DNA from: Paracoccus liaowanqingii
Lineage (GTDB): Bacteria; Pseudomonadota; Alphaproteobacteria; Rhodobacterales; Rhodobacteraceae
DNA length: 64,000 nucleotides
Assembly: GCF_004683865.2 (NCBI RefSeq)
Contig: NZ_CP038439.1
Span: 1,528,501 to 1,592,500, forward strand
Reading direction: 5' to 3'
Shown here piece after piece: positions 1-9,254 of the stretch. Both the position numbers and the translations under genes were made by a program. The notes under the pieces were generated by a model. It ran no database searches, had not been told where the DNA came from, and worked only from the letters and a program-made list of their open reading frames with translations. Positions within the stretch are counted from its first letter, which is position 1. Every line of letters starts with the position of its first letter.

Positions 1-56
1 GATGTTAAGTGTCGGGCAATGAGACGATCCACAAGATGCGGGGGGCATTGGAAGCC

Positions 57-1631
57 ATGAAGATTGGCGCTTTGAAAGAGAGCTTCGAGGGTGAGGCCCG
101 CGTGGCGATCACGCCCGGCTCTGCGGGGCATCTGGGCAAGCTGGGGCACGAGGTTCTGGTCGAGAGCGGCGCAGGCGCGCGCGCCGGGTTTTCCGACGAC
201 GAGTACCGCCGCGCGGGCGTGACGGTCTGCGCGACGCCGGCCGAACTGATCGGGGCGGTCGATGTGCTGGCCAAGGTGCGGCCCGCGACCGAGGCCGAGA
301 TCGGCCAGATGCGCGAAGGGCAGACGCTGATCTCGTTCTTCTATCCCGGGCAGAGCGCGGACCTGCTGGCGCGCGCCAAGGATCAGGGCATCACCGCCAT
401 CGCGATGGACATGGTGCCCCGCATCAGCCGCGCGCAGAAGATGGACGCGCTCTCCTCGATGGCCAATATCGCGGGCTACCGCGCGGTGATCGAGGCCGCG
501 AACAATTTCGGACGCTTCTTCACAGGGCAGGTGACGGCGGCGGGCAAGGTGCCCCCGGCCAAGGTGCTGGTCGTGGGCGCGGGCGTCGCCGGTCTGGCGG
601 CCATCGGCACATCCGTGTCGCTTGGCGCCCAGGTCCATGCCTTCGACGTGCGCCCCGAGGTCTCCGAGCAGATCGAATCGATGGGCGCCGAGTTCGTCTA
701 TCTGGAATTCGACGAGCCCGCGCAGGACGGCGCCGCGACGGGCGGCTATGCCGCGCCCTCGTCCCCGGAATTCCGCGAGAAGCAGCTGGCACGGTTCCGC
801 GAACTGGCCCCGCAGATGGACATCGTCATCACCACGGCGCTGATCCCGGGACGCGACGCGCCCAAGCTGTGGACCGCCGACATGGTGGCGATGATGAAGC
901 CCGGCAGCGTCATCATCGACCTGGCCGCCGAGAAGGGCGGCAATTGCGAGCTGACCGTCCCGGACCAGCGGATCGTGTCCAACAATGGCGTCGTGATCGT
1001 CGGCTATACCGATTTCCCTTCGCGCATGGGCGCGCAGGCCTCCGAGCTTTATGGCAACAACATCCGCCATTTCCTGCACGACCTGACCCCCAAGAAGGAC
1101 GGCGTGATCCATCACAACATGGAGGATGACGTGATCCGGGGCGCCACCGTCGCCCATGACCACGACATCACCTGGCCGCCCCCGCCGCCCAAGATCGCGG
1201 CCATCGCGGCGCAGAAGCCCAAGGAAAAGAAGAAGGACCTGACCCCGGATCAGCGCCGCGCCGCCGAGGCCGCGGCCTTCAAGGCCGACACCGCCAGCCA
1301 GATCAAGCTGCTGCTGGGCGGCGGTCTGGTGGTGCTGCTGATCGGGCTGGTCGCGCCCGCCAGCTTCATGTCGCATTTCATTGTCTTCGTGCTGGCCTGC
1401 TTCGTCGGCTTCCGGGTCATCTGGAACGTCGCGCATTCGCTGCACACGCCGCTGATGGCCATCACCAACGCGATCAGCTCGATCATCATTCTGGGCGCGC
1501 TGATGCAGATCGGCTCGGGCTCGGGCTGGGTCATGGTGCTGGGCGCGCTGGCGGTGCTGATGGCGTCGGTCAACATCTTCGGTGGCTTCATGGTCACCCG
1601 GCGCATGCTTGCCATGTTCCAGAAGTCGTAA
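57..1631 (+). CDS. pntA: NAD(P) transhydrogenase subunit alpha
   Basis: Alpha subunit of the proton-translocating transhydrogenase, which moves hydride between NADH and NADP+ at the inner membrane using the proton gradient. The 524-residue protein has an N-terminal alanine-dehydrogenase/PNT domain. A Rossmann NAD site GAGVAGL lies near residue 174, and the lysine/proline-rich linker runs around residues 375-400. Four C-terminal hydrophobic segments follow (about 415-520). This is the fused E. coli-like alpha subunit, not the split PntAA/PntAB form. An in-frame GTG at base 9 exists, but the ATG at 57 gives the usual MKIGALKE start, with a GGAAG just upstream. It precedes pntB by 12 bases, so the two are co-transcribed. 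The promoter lies outside the window. Confidence 0.96.
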   Translation: MKIGALKESFEGEARVAITPGSAGHLGKLGHEVLVESGAGARAGFSDDEYRRAGVTVCATPAELIGAVDVLAKVRPATEAEIGQMREGQTLISFFYPGQSADLLARAKDQGITAIAMDMVPRISRAQKMDALSSMANIAGYRAVIEAANNFGRFFTGQVTAAGKVPPAKVLVVGAGVAGLAAIGTSVSLGAQVHAFDVRPEVSEQIESMGAEFVYLEFDEPAQDGAATGGYAAPSSPEFREKQLARFRELAPQMDIVITTALIPGRDAPKLWTADMVAMMKPGSVIIDLAAEKGGNCELTVPDQRIVSNNGVVIVGYTDFPSRMGAQASELYGNNIRHFLHDLTPKKDGVIHHNMEDDVIRGATVAHDHDITWPPPPPKIAAIAAQKPKEKKKDLTPDQRRAAEAAAFKADTASQIKLLLGGGLVVLLIGLVAPASFMSHFIVFVLACFVGFRVIWNVAHSLHTPLMAITNAISSIIILGALMQIGSGSGWVMVLGALAVLMASVNIFGGFMVTRRMLAMFQKS

Positions 1632-1643
1632 GGGGTCGGGACA

Positions 1644-3086
1644 ATGGAATACGGATTCACCACTGCGGCCTATGTGGTCGCCTCGGTCCTGTTCATCCTG
1701 TCGCTTGGCGGGCTGTCGGGACAGGAAAGCGCCAAGCGCGCCATCTGGTACGGCATCGTCGGCATGGCGCTGGCGGTGCTGGCCACGCTGTTCGGCCCCG
1801 GCGCGGGCAACTGGTTCCTGTCGCTGGTCATGATCGCCTTGGGCGGCACCGGCGGCTGGATCGTCGCCAAGCGCGTCCAGATGACCGAGATGCCGCAACT
1901 GGTCGCCGCCATGCATTCGCTGGTGGGCCTGGCCGCGGTCTTCGTGGGCTTTAACGCGCAGATCGAACTGGGCCGCGTGATGCGCGCCGCCGCCAGCGAG
2001 GTCCCGGTGATCTTCACGGGCTTCGCCGCCCTGCTGGCCAGCCGGACCCCGGCCGAGATCGCCATGCTGAAGATCGAGGTCTTCCTGGGCATCTTCATCG
2101 GCGCGGTGACCTTCACCGGGTCGGTCGTGGCCTTCGCCAAACTGTCGGGCCGCGTCGACGGCAAGCCCAAGAAGCTGCCGGGCGGGCACATGCTGAACGC
2201 GGGCGCCCTGGGCCTGTCGATCCTGCTGGGCATCCTCTACTTCACCGGCGTCGGCCCCGCGATTCTTTGGCTGATCGTCATCACCCTGCTGGCGTTCTTC
2301 ATCGGCTATCACCTGATCATGGGCATCGGCGGCGCCGACATGCCGGTCGTGGTGTCGATGCTGAACAGCTATTCGGGCTGGGCAGCGGCGGCCATCGGCT
2401 TCACGCTTGGCAACGACCTGCTGATCGTGACGGGCGCGCTGGTGGGCTCGTCGGGCGCGATCCTGTCCTACATCATGTGCAAGGCGATGAACCGCAACTT
2501 CGTCAGCGTGATCCTGGGCGGCTTCGGCGGCGAGACGGGACCGGCGGCGGCGATCGAGGGCGAGCAGATCGCCATCGATGCCGACGGAGTGGCCTCGGCG
2601 CTGAACGAGGCCGACAGCGTGGTCATCGTGCCGGGTTACGGCATGGCGGTGGCGCAGGCGCAGGGCGCGGTCAGCGAGCTGACCCGCAAGCTGCGCGCGG
2701 CCGGAAAGACCGTGCGCTTCGCGATCCACCCGGTCGCGGGCCGTCTGCCCGGGCACATGAACGTGCTTCTGGCCGAGGCCAAGGTGCCCTATGACATCGT
2801 GCTGGAGATGGACGAGATCAACGAGGATTTCCCCTCGACCGACGTCGTCATCATCATCGGCTCGAATGACATCGTGAATCCGGCGGCGCAGGACGATCCG
2901 AACAGCCCCATCGCCGGGATGCCGGTCCTCGAGGTCTGGCGCGCCAAGCAGGTCTTCGTGTCCAAGCGCGGGCAGGGCACCGGCTATAGCGGCATCGAGA
3001 ACCCGCTGTTCTTCAAGGACAACACCCGGATGTTCTATGGCGACGCCAAGGACAGCATCAACAAGCTGCTGCCCATGATCGACTGA
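1644..3086 (+). CDS. pntB: NAD(P) transhydrogenase subunit beta
   Basis: Beta subunit of the transhydrogenase. It supplies the rest of the membrane proton channel and the NADP(H)-binding domain III. The 480-residue length is normal. Many hydrophobic segments occupy the first 280 or so residues, including the conserved stretch [20 protein letters not shown]-terminal NADP(H) domain follows with the fingerprint [11 protein letters not shown] near residue 330. The start has an AAGGGGTCGGGAC ribosome site. A strong hairpin terminator follows the stop, closing a two-gene pntAB operon. Confidence 0.97.
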   Translation: MEYGFTTAAYVVASVLFILSLGGLSGQESAKRAIWYGIVGMALAVLATLFGPGAGNWFLSLVMIALGGTGGWIVAKRVQMTEMPQLVAAMHSLVGLAAVFVGFNAQIELGRVMRAAASEVPVIFTGFAALLASRTPAEIAMLKIEVFLGIFIGAVTFTGSVVAFAKLSGRVDGKPKKLPGGHMLNAGALGLSILLGILYFTGVGPAILWLIVITLLAFFIGYHLIMGIGGADMPVVVSMLNSYSGWAAAAIGFTLGNDLLIVTGALVGSSGAILSYIMCKAMNRNFVSVILGGFGGETGPAAAIEGEQIAIDADGVASALNEADSVVIVPGYGMAVAQAQGAVSELTRKLRAAGKTVRFAIHPVAGRLPGHMNVLLAEAKVPYDIVLEMDEINEDFPSTDVVIIIGSNDIVNPAAQDDPNSPIAGMPVLEVWRAKQVFVSKRGQGTGYSGIENPLFFKDNTRMFYGDAKDSINKLLPMID

Positions 3087-3106
3087 CCCCCAAGGGGTCG
3101 ACGGAC

Positions 3107-3138
3107 AGGCCCGCCGGATCAGGTCCGGCGGGCCTTTT
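3107..3138 (+). terminator. Rho-independent terminator after pntAB
   Basis: Perfect 12-bp stem (3107-3118 with 3124-3135), a 5-base loop, and a run of T at 3135-3138. It sits 20 bases after the pntB stop. Confidence 0.9.
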
Positions 3139-3199
3139 GCTGCCTTGCGCCCGGTCACGGGCCGGGGTCAACTGCCGCAAGAGGATCGGGGGTAGGGAC

Positions 3200-4504
3200 A
3201 TGGGACCGGCGACGGAACATCCGCTGCGCTATGCGCTGGTGAACGAACTGCATGCGCGGCCCTCGCCCCGGATGGCCGCGCCCGCCACGGCGGTCTTCGT
3301 GGCTTTCAAGGAGCCGCGCGACGCCGCCAACCGCGCCCGGGCGCTGGACATGGCCCATCTGACGCAGCTGGTCGACCGGCATGGCGGGCCGCGCCCGGAC
3401 CCCGAGGACAGCCATTACCAGGGCCGGCAGGGGCGCCATGACCTGAAATGGGAAAGCCACACGGAATTCGTGACCTACATGGCCACGACGCCCGGCCTGC
3501 CGATCCGGCCCTTCGATCCGTCGGCGGCGGCGATCTTCTCGGAGGACTGGCAGCGCGCGGCGCCGGGCAAGCGCGTGGCGGCGGTGATGGTGCAGATCGA
3601 CCTGCTGCCCGAGGATCCCGCCGAGGTCATGGACCGCATCGGCGGCTGGTTCGCCCGCGACAGCATGGCCGCGATCTGGGTGCTGGACGAGACGGCGGTG
3701 GTGGCGGGCGATTTCCGCATCGATGCCGACGGCTGGATGCGCTTTGCCGTCTTCGTGCGGCCTGGCACCTCCGAGGGGCGCGTGGGACGGCTGGTCCACC
3801 GGCTGGTCGAGCTGGAGACCTATCGCGCCATGTCCATGCTGGGCCTGGGCCGGGCGCGCGGCCTCAGCACCCGCCTGAACGAGCTGGAGCCGCGCCTGAC
3901 CGCGATCCTGGACCAGATGGCCGACGAGACGCTGCCTGCCGAACAGCTGTTGCACGAGCTGCTGGCCGTCTCGACCGAGCTGGAGGCGCAGGCGATCCAG
4001 CATTCCTTCCGCTTCGGTGCGACCTCGGCCTATGAGGCGATCGTGCATGACCGCATCGGCACGCTGCGCGAGACGCGGTTCATGGACCGGCAGATGCTGT
4101 CCGAGTTCATGCGCCGCCGCTATCAGCCTGCCATGCGCACGGCGAAATCGGCCGAGCAGCGGCTGGCCACGATCCTGGAACGGGCCGCGCGGGCATCCGA
4201 GCTGCTGCGCACCCGCGTCGATGTCGAACGCAGCGCGCAGAACCAGAGGATCATGCACCGCATGGATCGCCGCGCCGACCTGCAGCTGCGCCTGCAGCAC
4301 ACGGTCGAGGGGCTGTCGGTGGTGGCGATCAGCTATTACGCCGTGGGGCTGCTGGGCTATGCGCTGGCGCCGCTGGCGGGGTCGTCGGGCATCGACAAGA
4401 CGCTGCTGGTCGCGGTCCTGACGCCGCTGACGGTGCTGGCGGTCTGGGGGGCGATGCGCCGCGTGCGCAAAAGCCTGCACGCGGCGGGGGGCGACGATTT
4501 GTGA
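3200..4504 (+). CDS. DUF3422 family membrane protein
   Basis: Uncharacterised 434-residue protein matching the DUF3422 family of alphaproteobacteria. The N-terminus has the family-like stretch LRYALVNELHARPSP. The middle is long, helical and charged. The C-terminus carries two hydrophobic segments (roughly residues 365-425), so it is probably a membrane-anchored cytoplasmic protein. I chose the ATG at 3200, preceded by GGGGGTAGGG, over an upstream TTG at 3137 that overlaps the pntAB terminator. The function is unknown, although related proteins are often called membrane-anchored proteins. Confidence 0.85.
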   Translation: MGPATEHPLRYALVNELHARPSPRMAAPATAVFVAFKEPRDAANRARALDMAHLTQLVDRHGGPRPDPEDSHYQGRQGRHDLKWESHTEFVTYMATTPGLPIRPFDPSAAAIFSEDWQRAAPGKRVAAVMVQIDLLPEDPAEVMDRIGGWFARDSMAAIWVLDETAVVAGDFRIDADGWMRFAVFVRPGTSEGRVGRLVHRLVELETYRAMSMLGLGRARGLSTRLNELEPRLTAILDQMADETLPAEQLLHELLAVSTELEAQAIQHSFRFGATSAYEAIVHDRIGTLRETRFMDRQMLSEFMRRRYQPAMRTAKSAEQRLATILERAARASELLRTRVDVERSAQNQRIMHRMDRRADLQLRLQHTVEGLSVVAISYYAVGLLGYALAPLAGSSGIDKTLLVAVLTPLTVLAVWGAMRRVRKSLHAAGGDDL

Positions 4505-4565
4505 CTTGCGATGCATCCGGGGGGACGTGATAACCGGCGGGCACTCACCCGAAAGGATCCCTTCC

Positions 4566-4640
4566 ATGCGTCTGACATTTGCCCTTCTGGCGACCCTCGC
4601 CCTCAGCGCCTGCGGCATCCCTTTCGTGCCCCTGATCTGA
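4566..4640 (+). CDS. 24-residue putative lipoprotein
   Basis: Very short gene encoding MRLTFALLATLALSACGIPF followed by VPLI. It has a positively charged N-terminus, a hydrophobic core and a lipobox L-S-A-C at residues 13-16. The predicted mature product is a lipidated peptide of only nine residues. An AAAGGA ribosome site lies 9 bases upstream. The ATG of the next gene follows after only 10 bases, suggesting co-transcription. Function unknown. The ribosome site and full lipobox argue that it is translated. Confidence 0.65.
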   Translation: MRLTFALLATLALSACGIPFVPLI

Positions 4641-4650
4641 CGAGGATATC

Positions 4651-4995
4651 ATGGCCAAGTCACTGACGATGTTCGGATTGTCCCATTGCTCGACCTGCCA
4701 GAAGGCGCAGGCGGGCCTCGAGGAGCAGGGCTGGACAGTCGCCTTCCGCGACGTGCAGAAGGAGCCCCTGTCCGAGGACGAGCGGCGCGCGCTGGTCGAG
4801 ACCTTCGGCGACAAGATCATCAACCGGGCCAGCCTGACCTGGCGCGGCATGTCCGAGGACGAGCGCGCCGCCGATCCGGTCGCGATGATGGGCGAGAAGC
4901 CGAGCGTGATGAAGCGCCCCGCCATCCGCGCGGACGAGACCGCGACGCTCGGCTGGACGGTCAATGTCAAGCGCGCCTTCGGGGTTCCGGTCTAG
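4651..4995 (+). CDS. ArsC/Spx-family thioredoxin-fold protein
   Basis: 114-residue protein of the ArsC/Spx/MgsR thioredoxin-fold family. The N-terminal beta strand is followed by HCSTCQKA, a C-x-x-C motif at about residues 13-16. The protein ends with the KRPAIR-type stretch typical of YffB/ArsC-like proteins. True arsenate reductase activity is not implied. YffB-like members are glutathione-dependent reductases of unknown substrate. It follows the tiny lipoprotein gene with almost no gap. Confidence 0.85.
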   Translation: MAKSLTMFGLSHCSTCQKAQAGLEEQGWTVAFRDVQKEPLSEDERRALVETFGDKIINRASLTWRGMSEDERAADPVAMMGEKPSVMKRPAIRADETATLGWTVNVKRAFGVPV

Positions 4996-5030
4996 GGGCG
5001 CCCCGGCGCAAGGATGCGGGGCAGGGGCGC

Positions 5031-5459
5031 TCAGCCCTTGCGGCTGGCCAGCGAGGCGATCAGCGGGCGCACCCCAGTCAGGTCGTAGCCGGCCTTGTCG
5101 GCAGTCTGCAGGATCTCGTCCTCGGGCAAGCGGCCTGCCTGGTTCAGCGCCCAGAGGACGGTGCTGCGGTTGCCCGAGCGGCAATAGGCGATCACCGGAC
5201 CCTGGCCCGACAGCGCCTGTCCGAAATCCGCGATCAGCTGCGGCGTGATCTGGCCGGGCTGGAACGGCAGGTAGTGATACTGCATCCCGGCCTTGGCTGC
5301 GGCGGCGGCCATGGCGTCATGGTCGATCTCGGCCCCGACCTCGTCATCGGGGCGGTTGTTGACCAGCACCTTGAACCCAGCCTCGGCCAGGGCGGGCACG
5401 TCATCGGGCAGGATCTGCGGAGAGACGGCAAGGGTGGGGGTCAGTTGACGCAGATCCAT
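5031..5459 (-). CDS. TIGR01244-type sulfurtransferase/phosphatase-like protein
   Basis: 142-residue protein of the TIGR01244 family, related to the phosphatase-like domain found next to persulfide dioxygenases (BlhA type). The signature YCRSGNRS near residue 98 is a Cys-x5-Arg loop of the rhodanese/dual-specificity-phosphatase type, with Cys as the likely nucleophile. It probably acts in sulfide or persulfide metabolism, by family inference. I chose the ATG at 5459, which has GAAAGGG 9 bases upstream. Longer in-frame starts add residues unlike the family. No persulfide dioxygenase gene is adjacent. Confidence 0.8.
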   Translation of the reverse strand: MDLRQLTPTLAVSPQILPDDVPALAEAGFKVLVNNRPDDEVGAEIDHDAMAAAAAKAGMQYHYLPFQPGQITPQLIADFGQALSGQGPVIAYCRSGNRSTVLWALNQAGRLPEDEILQTADKAGYDLTGVRPLIASLASRKG

Positions 5460-5569
5460 GGGCAGCCCTTTCATGAAGGTGTCATGCCGACCTGCAGGCT
5501 TTCCCCATGTCTTGTCAAGCCGACCCCACCGAAGCGTGAGCAGCGGCGCCCGCGTGGCGGGCAGCCGCC

Positions 5570-6241
5570 TTACGCAAGGATCGTCTCGGAGATCAGGCCC
5601 GGCAGTTGGTCGAAGCGGTCGAAGACCGCCTGATGCGGCAGATCCGCGATGGGCGTCATCCGGTAGCCCTGCGAATAGATCAGGAAGGGCACCGGCACGG
5701 CCGCCGCGCAATGCGCGTCAAATTCGCTGTCGCCCACATAGAGCGCGCGGGGCCGGTCGCCGGTGGCGCCCAGCTGCGCCAGGGCCAGCCGCAACGGCGC
5801 GGGATCAGGCTTGCGCTGCGGCAGGGAATCGCCGCCGACCACGACAGGCAGCAGGCGGCTGAGGCCGAAATGCTCCAGCACGACGCGCGTGGGCGCCATC
5901 GGCTTGTTGGTGCACAACCCAAGCGGGTGGCCGGCATCGGCCAGCAGGCCAAGCGCCTCCAGCGCGCCGGGATAGAGCCGCGTCAGCGCCGTCGCATCGT
6001 GATAGCGCGTCATGAAGGCGGCGATCAGCGCGGGCCGCTGCACCGGGTCGATGGCGCAGGCGGCCATGACCCGCGTCCACAGCACCTCGACCCCGCCGCC
6101 CACGAAGCTGCGCACCCGGTCCAGCGTCAGCAGCGGCAAGCCGTGTTCGCGCAGGACTGCGTTTACGCAGGCATGGATGTCGGGCGCGCTGTCGATCAGC
6201 GTGCCGTCCAGGTCGAAGACGATGGGGCAGGGTCGGGTCAT
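5570..6241 (-). CDS. gph: HAD hydrolase, phosphoglycolate-phosphatase-like
   Basis: 223-residue HAD-superfamily phosphatase. Motif I FDLDGTL is near residue 9, with a helical cap after it. Motif II lies in LCTNKP and motif IV in YVGDSEFD. Size and motifs fit phosphoglycolate phosphatase (Gph/CbbZ), which removes 2-phosphoglycolate formed by photorespiration or DNA repair. HAD substrate assignment from sequence is never certain. Its ATG overlaps the stop of the upstream thioredoxin-like gene (ATGA), so the two are translationally coupled. Confidence 0.85.
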   Translation of the reverse strand: MTRPCPIVFDLDGTLIDSAPDIHACVNAVLREHGLPLLTLDRVRSFVGGGVEVLWTRVMAACAIDPVQRPALIAAFMTRYHDATALTRLYPGALEALGLLADAGHPLGLCTNKPMAPTRVVLEHFGLSRLLPVVVGGDSLPQRKPDPAPLRLALAQLGATGDRPRALYVGDSEFDAHCAAAVPVPFLIYSQGYRMTPIADLPHQAVFDRFDQLPGLISETILA

Positions 6242-6798
6242 TCTTGGTCAGCCTTCCATTTGATCGAACAGCCCATCGAGGCCACCTGGTCCCGTGGCCC
6301 GGCGCCTGTCTCGGCGATCATCACCATCGCCTCGTACAACTCGCGGCGGGCATCGTCGGGGGCGGGATTGCGTCCCGAGGCATCCAGCCGACCGCGATAT
6401 TGCAGTTGTCCGGCAGAGTTGTAGCCGAAGAAGTCCGGCGTGCATTCGGCGCCATAGGCCCGGGCGATGTGCTGGGTCCTGTCATACAGATAAGGAAACC
6501 TGAAGCCAGCCTCACGGGCCAGACGGGCCATCTCGGCAGGACCGTCCTGAGGATAGGCTTCGGCATCGTTGGCCGAGATCGCCACGACACCGATACCTTG
6601 ATCCATCAGGCCATGCGCGTCGCGCAGGATGCGGTCTAGAATGGCGCGCACATAAGGACAGTGGTTGCAGATGAACATGACCAGCGTGCCGCGCGCGCCC
6701 GTGACGTTGGCCAGCGTCACGACCTGGCCGTCGCCCGTGGGCAGCGCGAAGTCGTGCCAGGCTGCGCCGAAATCACAGACGGGTGGCGAGACGGCCAT
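6238..6798 (-). CDS. Thioredoxin-family protein (AhpC/TSA-like)
   Basis: 186-residue thioredoxin-fold protein with the motif MFICNHCPYVRA near residue 50, giving C-N-H-C followed by Pro. This is the signature of a group of uncharacterised thioredoxin-like proteins that also keep a DFxLP entry motif. No signal peptide is visible, so it is likely cytoplasmic. I chose the ATG at 6798, which has CAGGAGAAG directly upstream, over a longer frame starting at 6891. It is first in a two-gene unit with the HAD phosphatase. Confidence 0.82.
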   Translation of the reverse strand: MAVSPPVCDFGAAWHDFALPTGDGQVVTLANVTGARGTLVMFICNHCPYVRAILDRILRDAHGLMDQGIGVVAISANDAEAYPQDGPAEMARLAREAGFRFPYLYDRTQHIARAYGAECTPDFFGYNSAGQLQYRGRLDASGRNPAPDDARRELYEAMVMIAETGAGPRDQVASMGCSIKWKADQE

Positions 6799-7028
6799 GA
6801 TCTTCTCCTGCAGGTGCTGGCGCGATCTTGGGTCAACAGTCCAAGACCGGCAAGCCGCTAATTGGTCGAACCGGGGACGGGGATACGTCATTAAATGACA
6901 TAATACAGATTATTCCAAGAATGGACGCATCCCCCTGTCGCCGCTTTACGGGTATGTCGGGGAACCTCCGCCGTCGTTGTCGCGTCTGTTTCCAGGATGA
7001 ACAACTTGTCCAGATAAGGATCACGATC

Positions 7029-7196
7029 ATGACCTATGCGAAAACCGGACTTCTCGTCGCCATCCTCGCGCTGTCGGCCTGCGGCACGACCGTCGGCGAA
7101 CGTGCCGCGACCGGCGGTCTGGGCGGCGCTGCCGTGGCAGGACCCGCCGGTGCGGTGGTCGGCGGCACCGTGGGTGCCGTCAGCGCCACGCAGTAA
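7029..7196 (+). CDS. Small glycine-rich lipoprotein
   Basis: 55-residue putative lipoprotein. The signal sequence ends in the lipobox L-S-A-C (Cys 18). The mature part is a Gly/Ala-rich stretch, GGLGGAAVAGPAGAVVGGTVG, resembling a glycine-zipper membrane segment. An AAGGA ribosome site precedes the ATG. It stands alone, followed by its own terminator. The function is unknown; small glycine-zipper lipoproteins are often envelope-stress proteins. Confidence 0.7.
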   Translation: MTYAKTGLLVAILALSACGTTVGERAATGGLGGAAVAGPAGAVVGGTVGAVSATQ

Positions 7197-7215
7197 GACG
7201 ACCTCAATTGACGAC

Positions 7216-7246
7216 AAACGGCCGTGCCCTCGGGGCGCGGCCGTTT
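7216..7246 (+). terminator. Terminator of the small lipoprotein gene
   Basis: Nine-bp stem AAACGGCCG/CGGCCGTTT (7216-7224 with 7238-7246) that ends in TTT, 20 bases after the stop. Confidence 0.8.
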
Positions 7247-7314
7247 CCGTGCCGGCCTTGCGGGTCACGGCACCATCCCCTACATCTTGAACAAGGACAG
7301 ACAAGGATCACCCC

Positions 7315-7557
7315 ATGGCCATGGAAGCGCACGATATCGAAGCCCTCATCAGGGTCTCGTTCCCCTCTGCCAAGATCACGATCACCGATCTGGCGGGCGA
7401 CGGCAACCACTACGCCGCCGAGGTCATCGACGAAGCCTTTCGCGGGATGAACCGGGTGCAGCAGCAGCGCGCCGTCTATGCGGCGCTGCAGGGCAAGATG
7501 GATGGCCCGTCCGGCGAATTGCACGCCCTGGCCCTGACGACCAAGGCGCCCGACTGA
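7315..7557 (+). CDS. bolA: BolA family protein
   Basis: 80-residue BolA-like protein, full length for the family. It starts with the expected MEAHDIEALIR helix and carries the class motif around ITDLAGDGNHYAAEVI, then RVQQQRAVYAAL. BolA proteins form [2Fe-2S]-bridged or apo heterodimers with monothiol CGFS glutaredoxins. A CGFS glutaredoxin gene lies 66 bases downstream, which supports that partnership. A ribosome site AAGGATCACCCC precedes the ATG. Confidence 0.93.
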   Translation: MAMEAHDIEALIRVSFPSAKITITDLAGDGNHYAAEVIDEAFRGMNRVQQQRAVYAALQGKMDGPSGELHALALTTKAPD

Positions 7558-7623
7558 CGGCACCCTGCCCCGCCACCGTTTTTCGGCCTGCCACCGGCGG
7601 GCCATCGACCGAAAAGGAGTGTC

Positions 7624-7989
7624 ATGATGAATGACGTGACCAACCGCATTCAAGGCCTGATCGACAGCAACGATGTCGTGCTGTTCATGAAGGGCACCAA
7701 GGAGATGCCGCAATGCGGGTTCTCCAGCCGCGTCGCGGGTGTGCTGAACTACATGGGCGTGCCCTTCCAGGACGTGGACGTGCTGTCCGACGCCGAGGTC
7801 CGTCAGGGCATCAAGGAATTCTCGGACTGGCCGACGATCCCGCAGCTCTATGTCAAGGGAGAGTTCGTCGGCGGCTGCGACATCATCACCGAGATGACGC
7901 TGTCGGGCGAGCTGGACCAGCTGCTGAGCAAGCAGGGTGTGGTCTTCGATCAGGCGGCGGCGGACAAGATCCGCGAAGCCAATGCCTGA
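7624..7989 (+). CDS. grxD: Monothiol glutaredoxin Grx4 (CGFS type)
   Basis: 121-residue monothiol glutaredoxin. The active-site CGFS is at residues 31-34 in the context [15 protein letters not shown]. The WPTIPQLYV cis-Pro loop and the GGCDI glutathione-binding motif are intact. It carries and delivers [2Fe-2S] clusters with BolA in the cytoplasm. The gene begins with two ATGs after AAAAGGAGTGTC, and either could be used. It forms the second gene of a bolA-grxD unit that ends in a strong terminator. Confidence 0.95.
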   Translation: MMNDVTNRIQGLIDSNDVVLFMKGTKEMPQCGFSSRVAGVLNYMGVPFQDVDVLSDAEVRQGIKEFSDWPTIPQLYVKGEFVGGCDIITEMTLSGELDQLLSKQGVVFDQAAADKIREANA

Positions 7990-8010
7990 TGCCGGTCTGA
8001 TCCGGACATG

Positions 8011-8037
8011 AAAAAGGGCGCCAGTGGCGCCCTTTTT
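8011..8037. terminator. Bidirectional terminator between grxD and the membrane protein gene
   Basis: Perfect 12-bp palindromic stem AAAAAGGGCGCC/GGCGCCCTTTTT with a 3-base loop. T runs on both strands make it usable for the convergent genes on either side. Confidence 0.92.
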
Positions 8038-8039
8038 CG

Positions 8040-8699
8040 TCAGATCAGATCGTCGGGATCGTAAGCCGGATCCGTGTTGCGGCTTTCCTGGATCTTGGCC
8101 GCCAGCGTCACGCCGACCGCAAAGGCCCCGAACAGCTTGGCCATGCTGCCGACGTTGGAATTCGCCGCCTGCTTGACCTGCTGCGTGCCTGCCTGGATGC
8201 GACGCTCGGCGGATTGCCGGGTGTCGCTGTCCAGACCGATCGACCGCACCGTCTCGCGGAAGCCGCCGAACACTTTGCGCTCGGCATCATCCGCCAGCTT
8301 GGTCGCACGATAGCTTGCCTGATCCATCAGCGAATGCGCTTTGGTCTCGGCAAGTCCCACCATCCGCGTCGCCTCGGAACGGGCGCGGGTGACGGCGGCA
8401 TCGGTTGCCAGCGACACGCGCGCCTCGACTTCGCGCTTCAGATCGTCGGTCGTGGGCATCTCGTGCTTGCGACGCGACGACATGGCGATCAGAATCACCG
8501 CGATCAGCAGCAGCACACCACCGATGGCCAGCGAGGCCAGTGTCGACCCCCAGTCAAGCTCGTTCGCCAAGAAGGACCACAGCGCCGCCAGCAGGAACCC
8601 CGAGGCGATCAGTCCGGCAACCCCGGCGGCGGCCTTGAGAGCCGCGCGCCGGAACGTATCGCCGACAGCCAGTTGGATGCGTCGGGCGAAATCGAACAT
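8040..8699 (-). CDS. Holin-like/YqjE-type membrane protein
   Basis: 219-residue protein. Two closely spaced hydrophobic segments lie at about residues 20-45 and 55-75. A charged, Ala-rich helical tail follows, with a weak hydrophobic patch near residue 190. The N-terminal arrangement resembles the phage-holin-3/YqjE group that usually accompanies DUF883 (ElaB/YqjD) proteins. A DUF883 gene lies immediately upstream, 10 bases away, so the pair is analogous to E. coli yqjD-yqjE. Probably a stress-related inner-membrane protein, not a phage lysis gene. Confidence 0.75.
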   Translation of the reverse strand: MFDFARRIQLAVGDTFRRAALKAAAGVAGLIASGFLLAALWSFLANELDWGSTLASLAIGGVLLLIAVILIAMSSRRKHEMPTTDDLKREVEARVSLATDAAVTRARSEATRMVGLAETKAHSLMDQASYRATKLADDAERKVFGGFRETVRSIGLDSDTRQSAERRIQAGTQQVKQAANSNVGSMAKLFGAFAVGVTLAAKIQESRNTDPAYDPDDLI

Positions 8700-8709
8700 A
8701 TGCTCGACC

Positions 8710-9141
8710 TCAGCGACGCGACATCAGCAGGCCGACAAGGAAGCCGACGCCGGCCGCGATGCCCAGAGCCTGGGCCGGGTTGCGGCGGACCATTTCCGAC
8801 ACTTCGTCGTAACGCTCTTCGGCGTAGTGTGCGACCTCGTGGGCCTTCTGCTGACCGGCTTCGTACAGGCGCTCGGCCTCGATGCGGGCCTTGTCGGCAT
8901 ATTCCTGGCTGGTCTCGCGGGCGCGGTCGACATACTGGCGACCGGTCTCCTTGGCGTCTTCGGCAAGGGCCGCACCACGATCCTTCAGGCGCTCGACGCC
9001 CGAATTGTCGGCCAGGTTCTTGGCAGTGTCACGCACGTCATCGGCCACGCGGCTGGCGCCGTCCTGCAGGTCGCGCTTTGCCTCGTTGGTAGCTTTCTGA
9101 GCGTCGCGCTTGGCGTCGTCGAGGGTCGGGTTCTGTGCCAT
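8710..9141 (-). CDS. DUF883 family (ElaB/YqjD-like) protein
   Basis: 143-residue protein. Almost entirely charged heptad-like helix with repeated D/K/A-rich segments. It ends in a single C-terminal hydrophobic segment with glycines (GIAAGVGFLVGLLM) and a basic tail. That is the hallmark of DUF883/YqjD proteins, C-tail-anchored inner-membrane proteins that bind ribosomes in stationary phase in E. coli. A GAAAGGACG ribosome site precedes the ATG. A GGAAC-N17-TGTT element lies about 40 bases upstream. Confidence 0.88.
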   Translation of the reverse strand: MAQNPTLDDAKRDAQKATNEAKRDLQDGASRVADDVRDTAKNLADNSGVERLKDRGAALAEDAKETGRQYVDRARETSQEYADKARIEAERLYEAGQQKAHEVAHYAEERYDEVSEMVRRNPAQALGIAAGVGFLVGLLMSRR

Positions 9142-9254
9142 GGTATCGTCCTTTCATAGGTGTCGTTCACCTTCGTCAGACAAACAATGGCATGCGGGTG
9201 ATTGTTCCCGCAGTCGACGAAAATCTTTACCTTAATCGGGGGAACGAAAGGGCG

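Noticed and set aside
3155..4618. 487-residue antisense frame opposite DUF3422
   Set aside because: High-GC shadow frame with Arg/His-rich sequence and no family resemblance. The plus-strand gene is well supported.
8040..8699. Phage lysis holin outside the prophage
   Set aside because: It is paired with DUF883 in a chromosomal stress context and has a long cytoplasmic tail.
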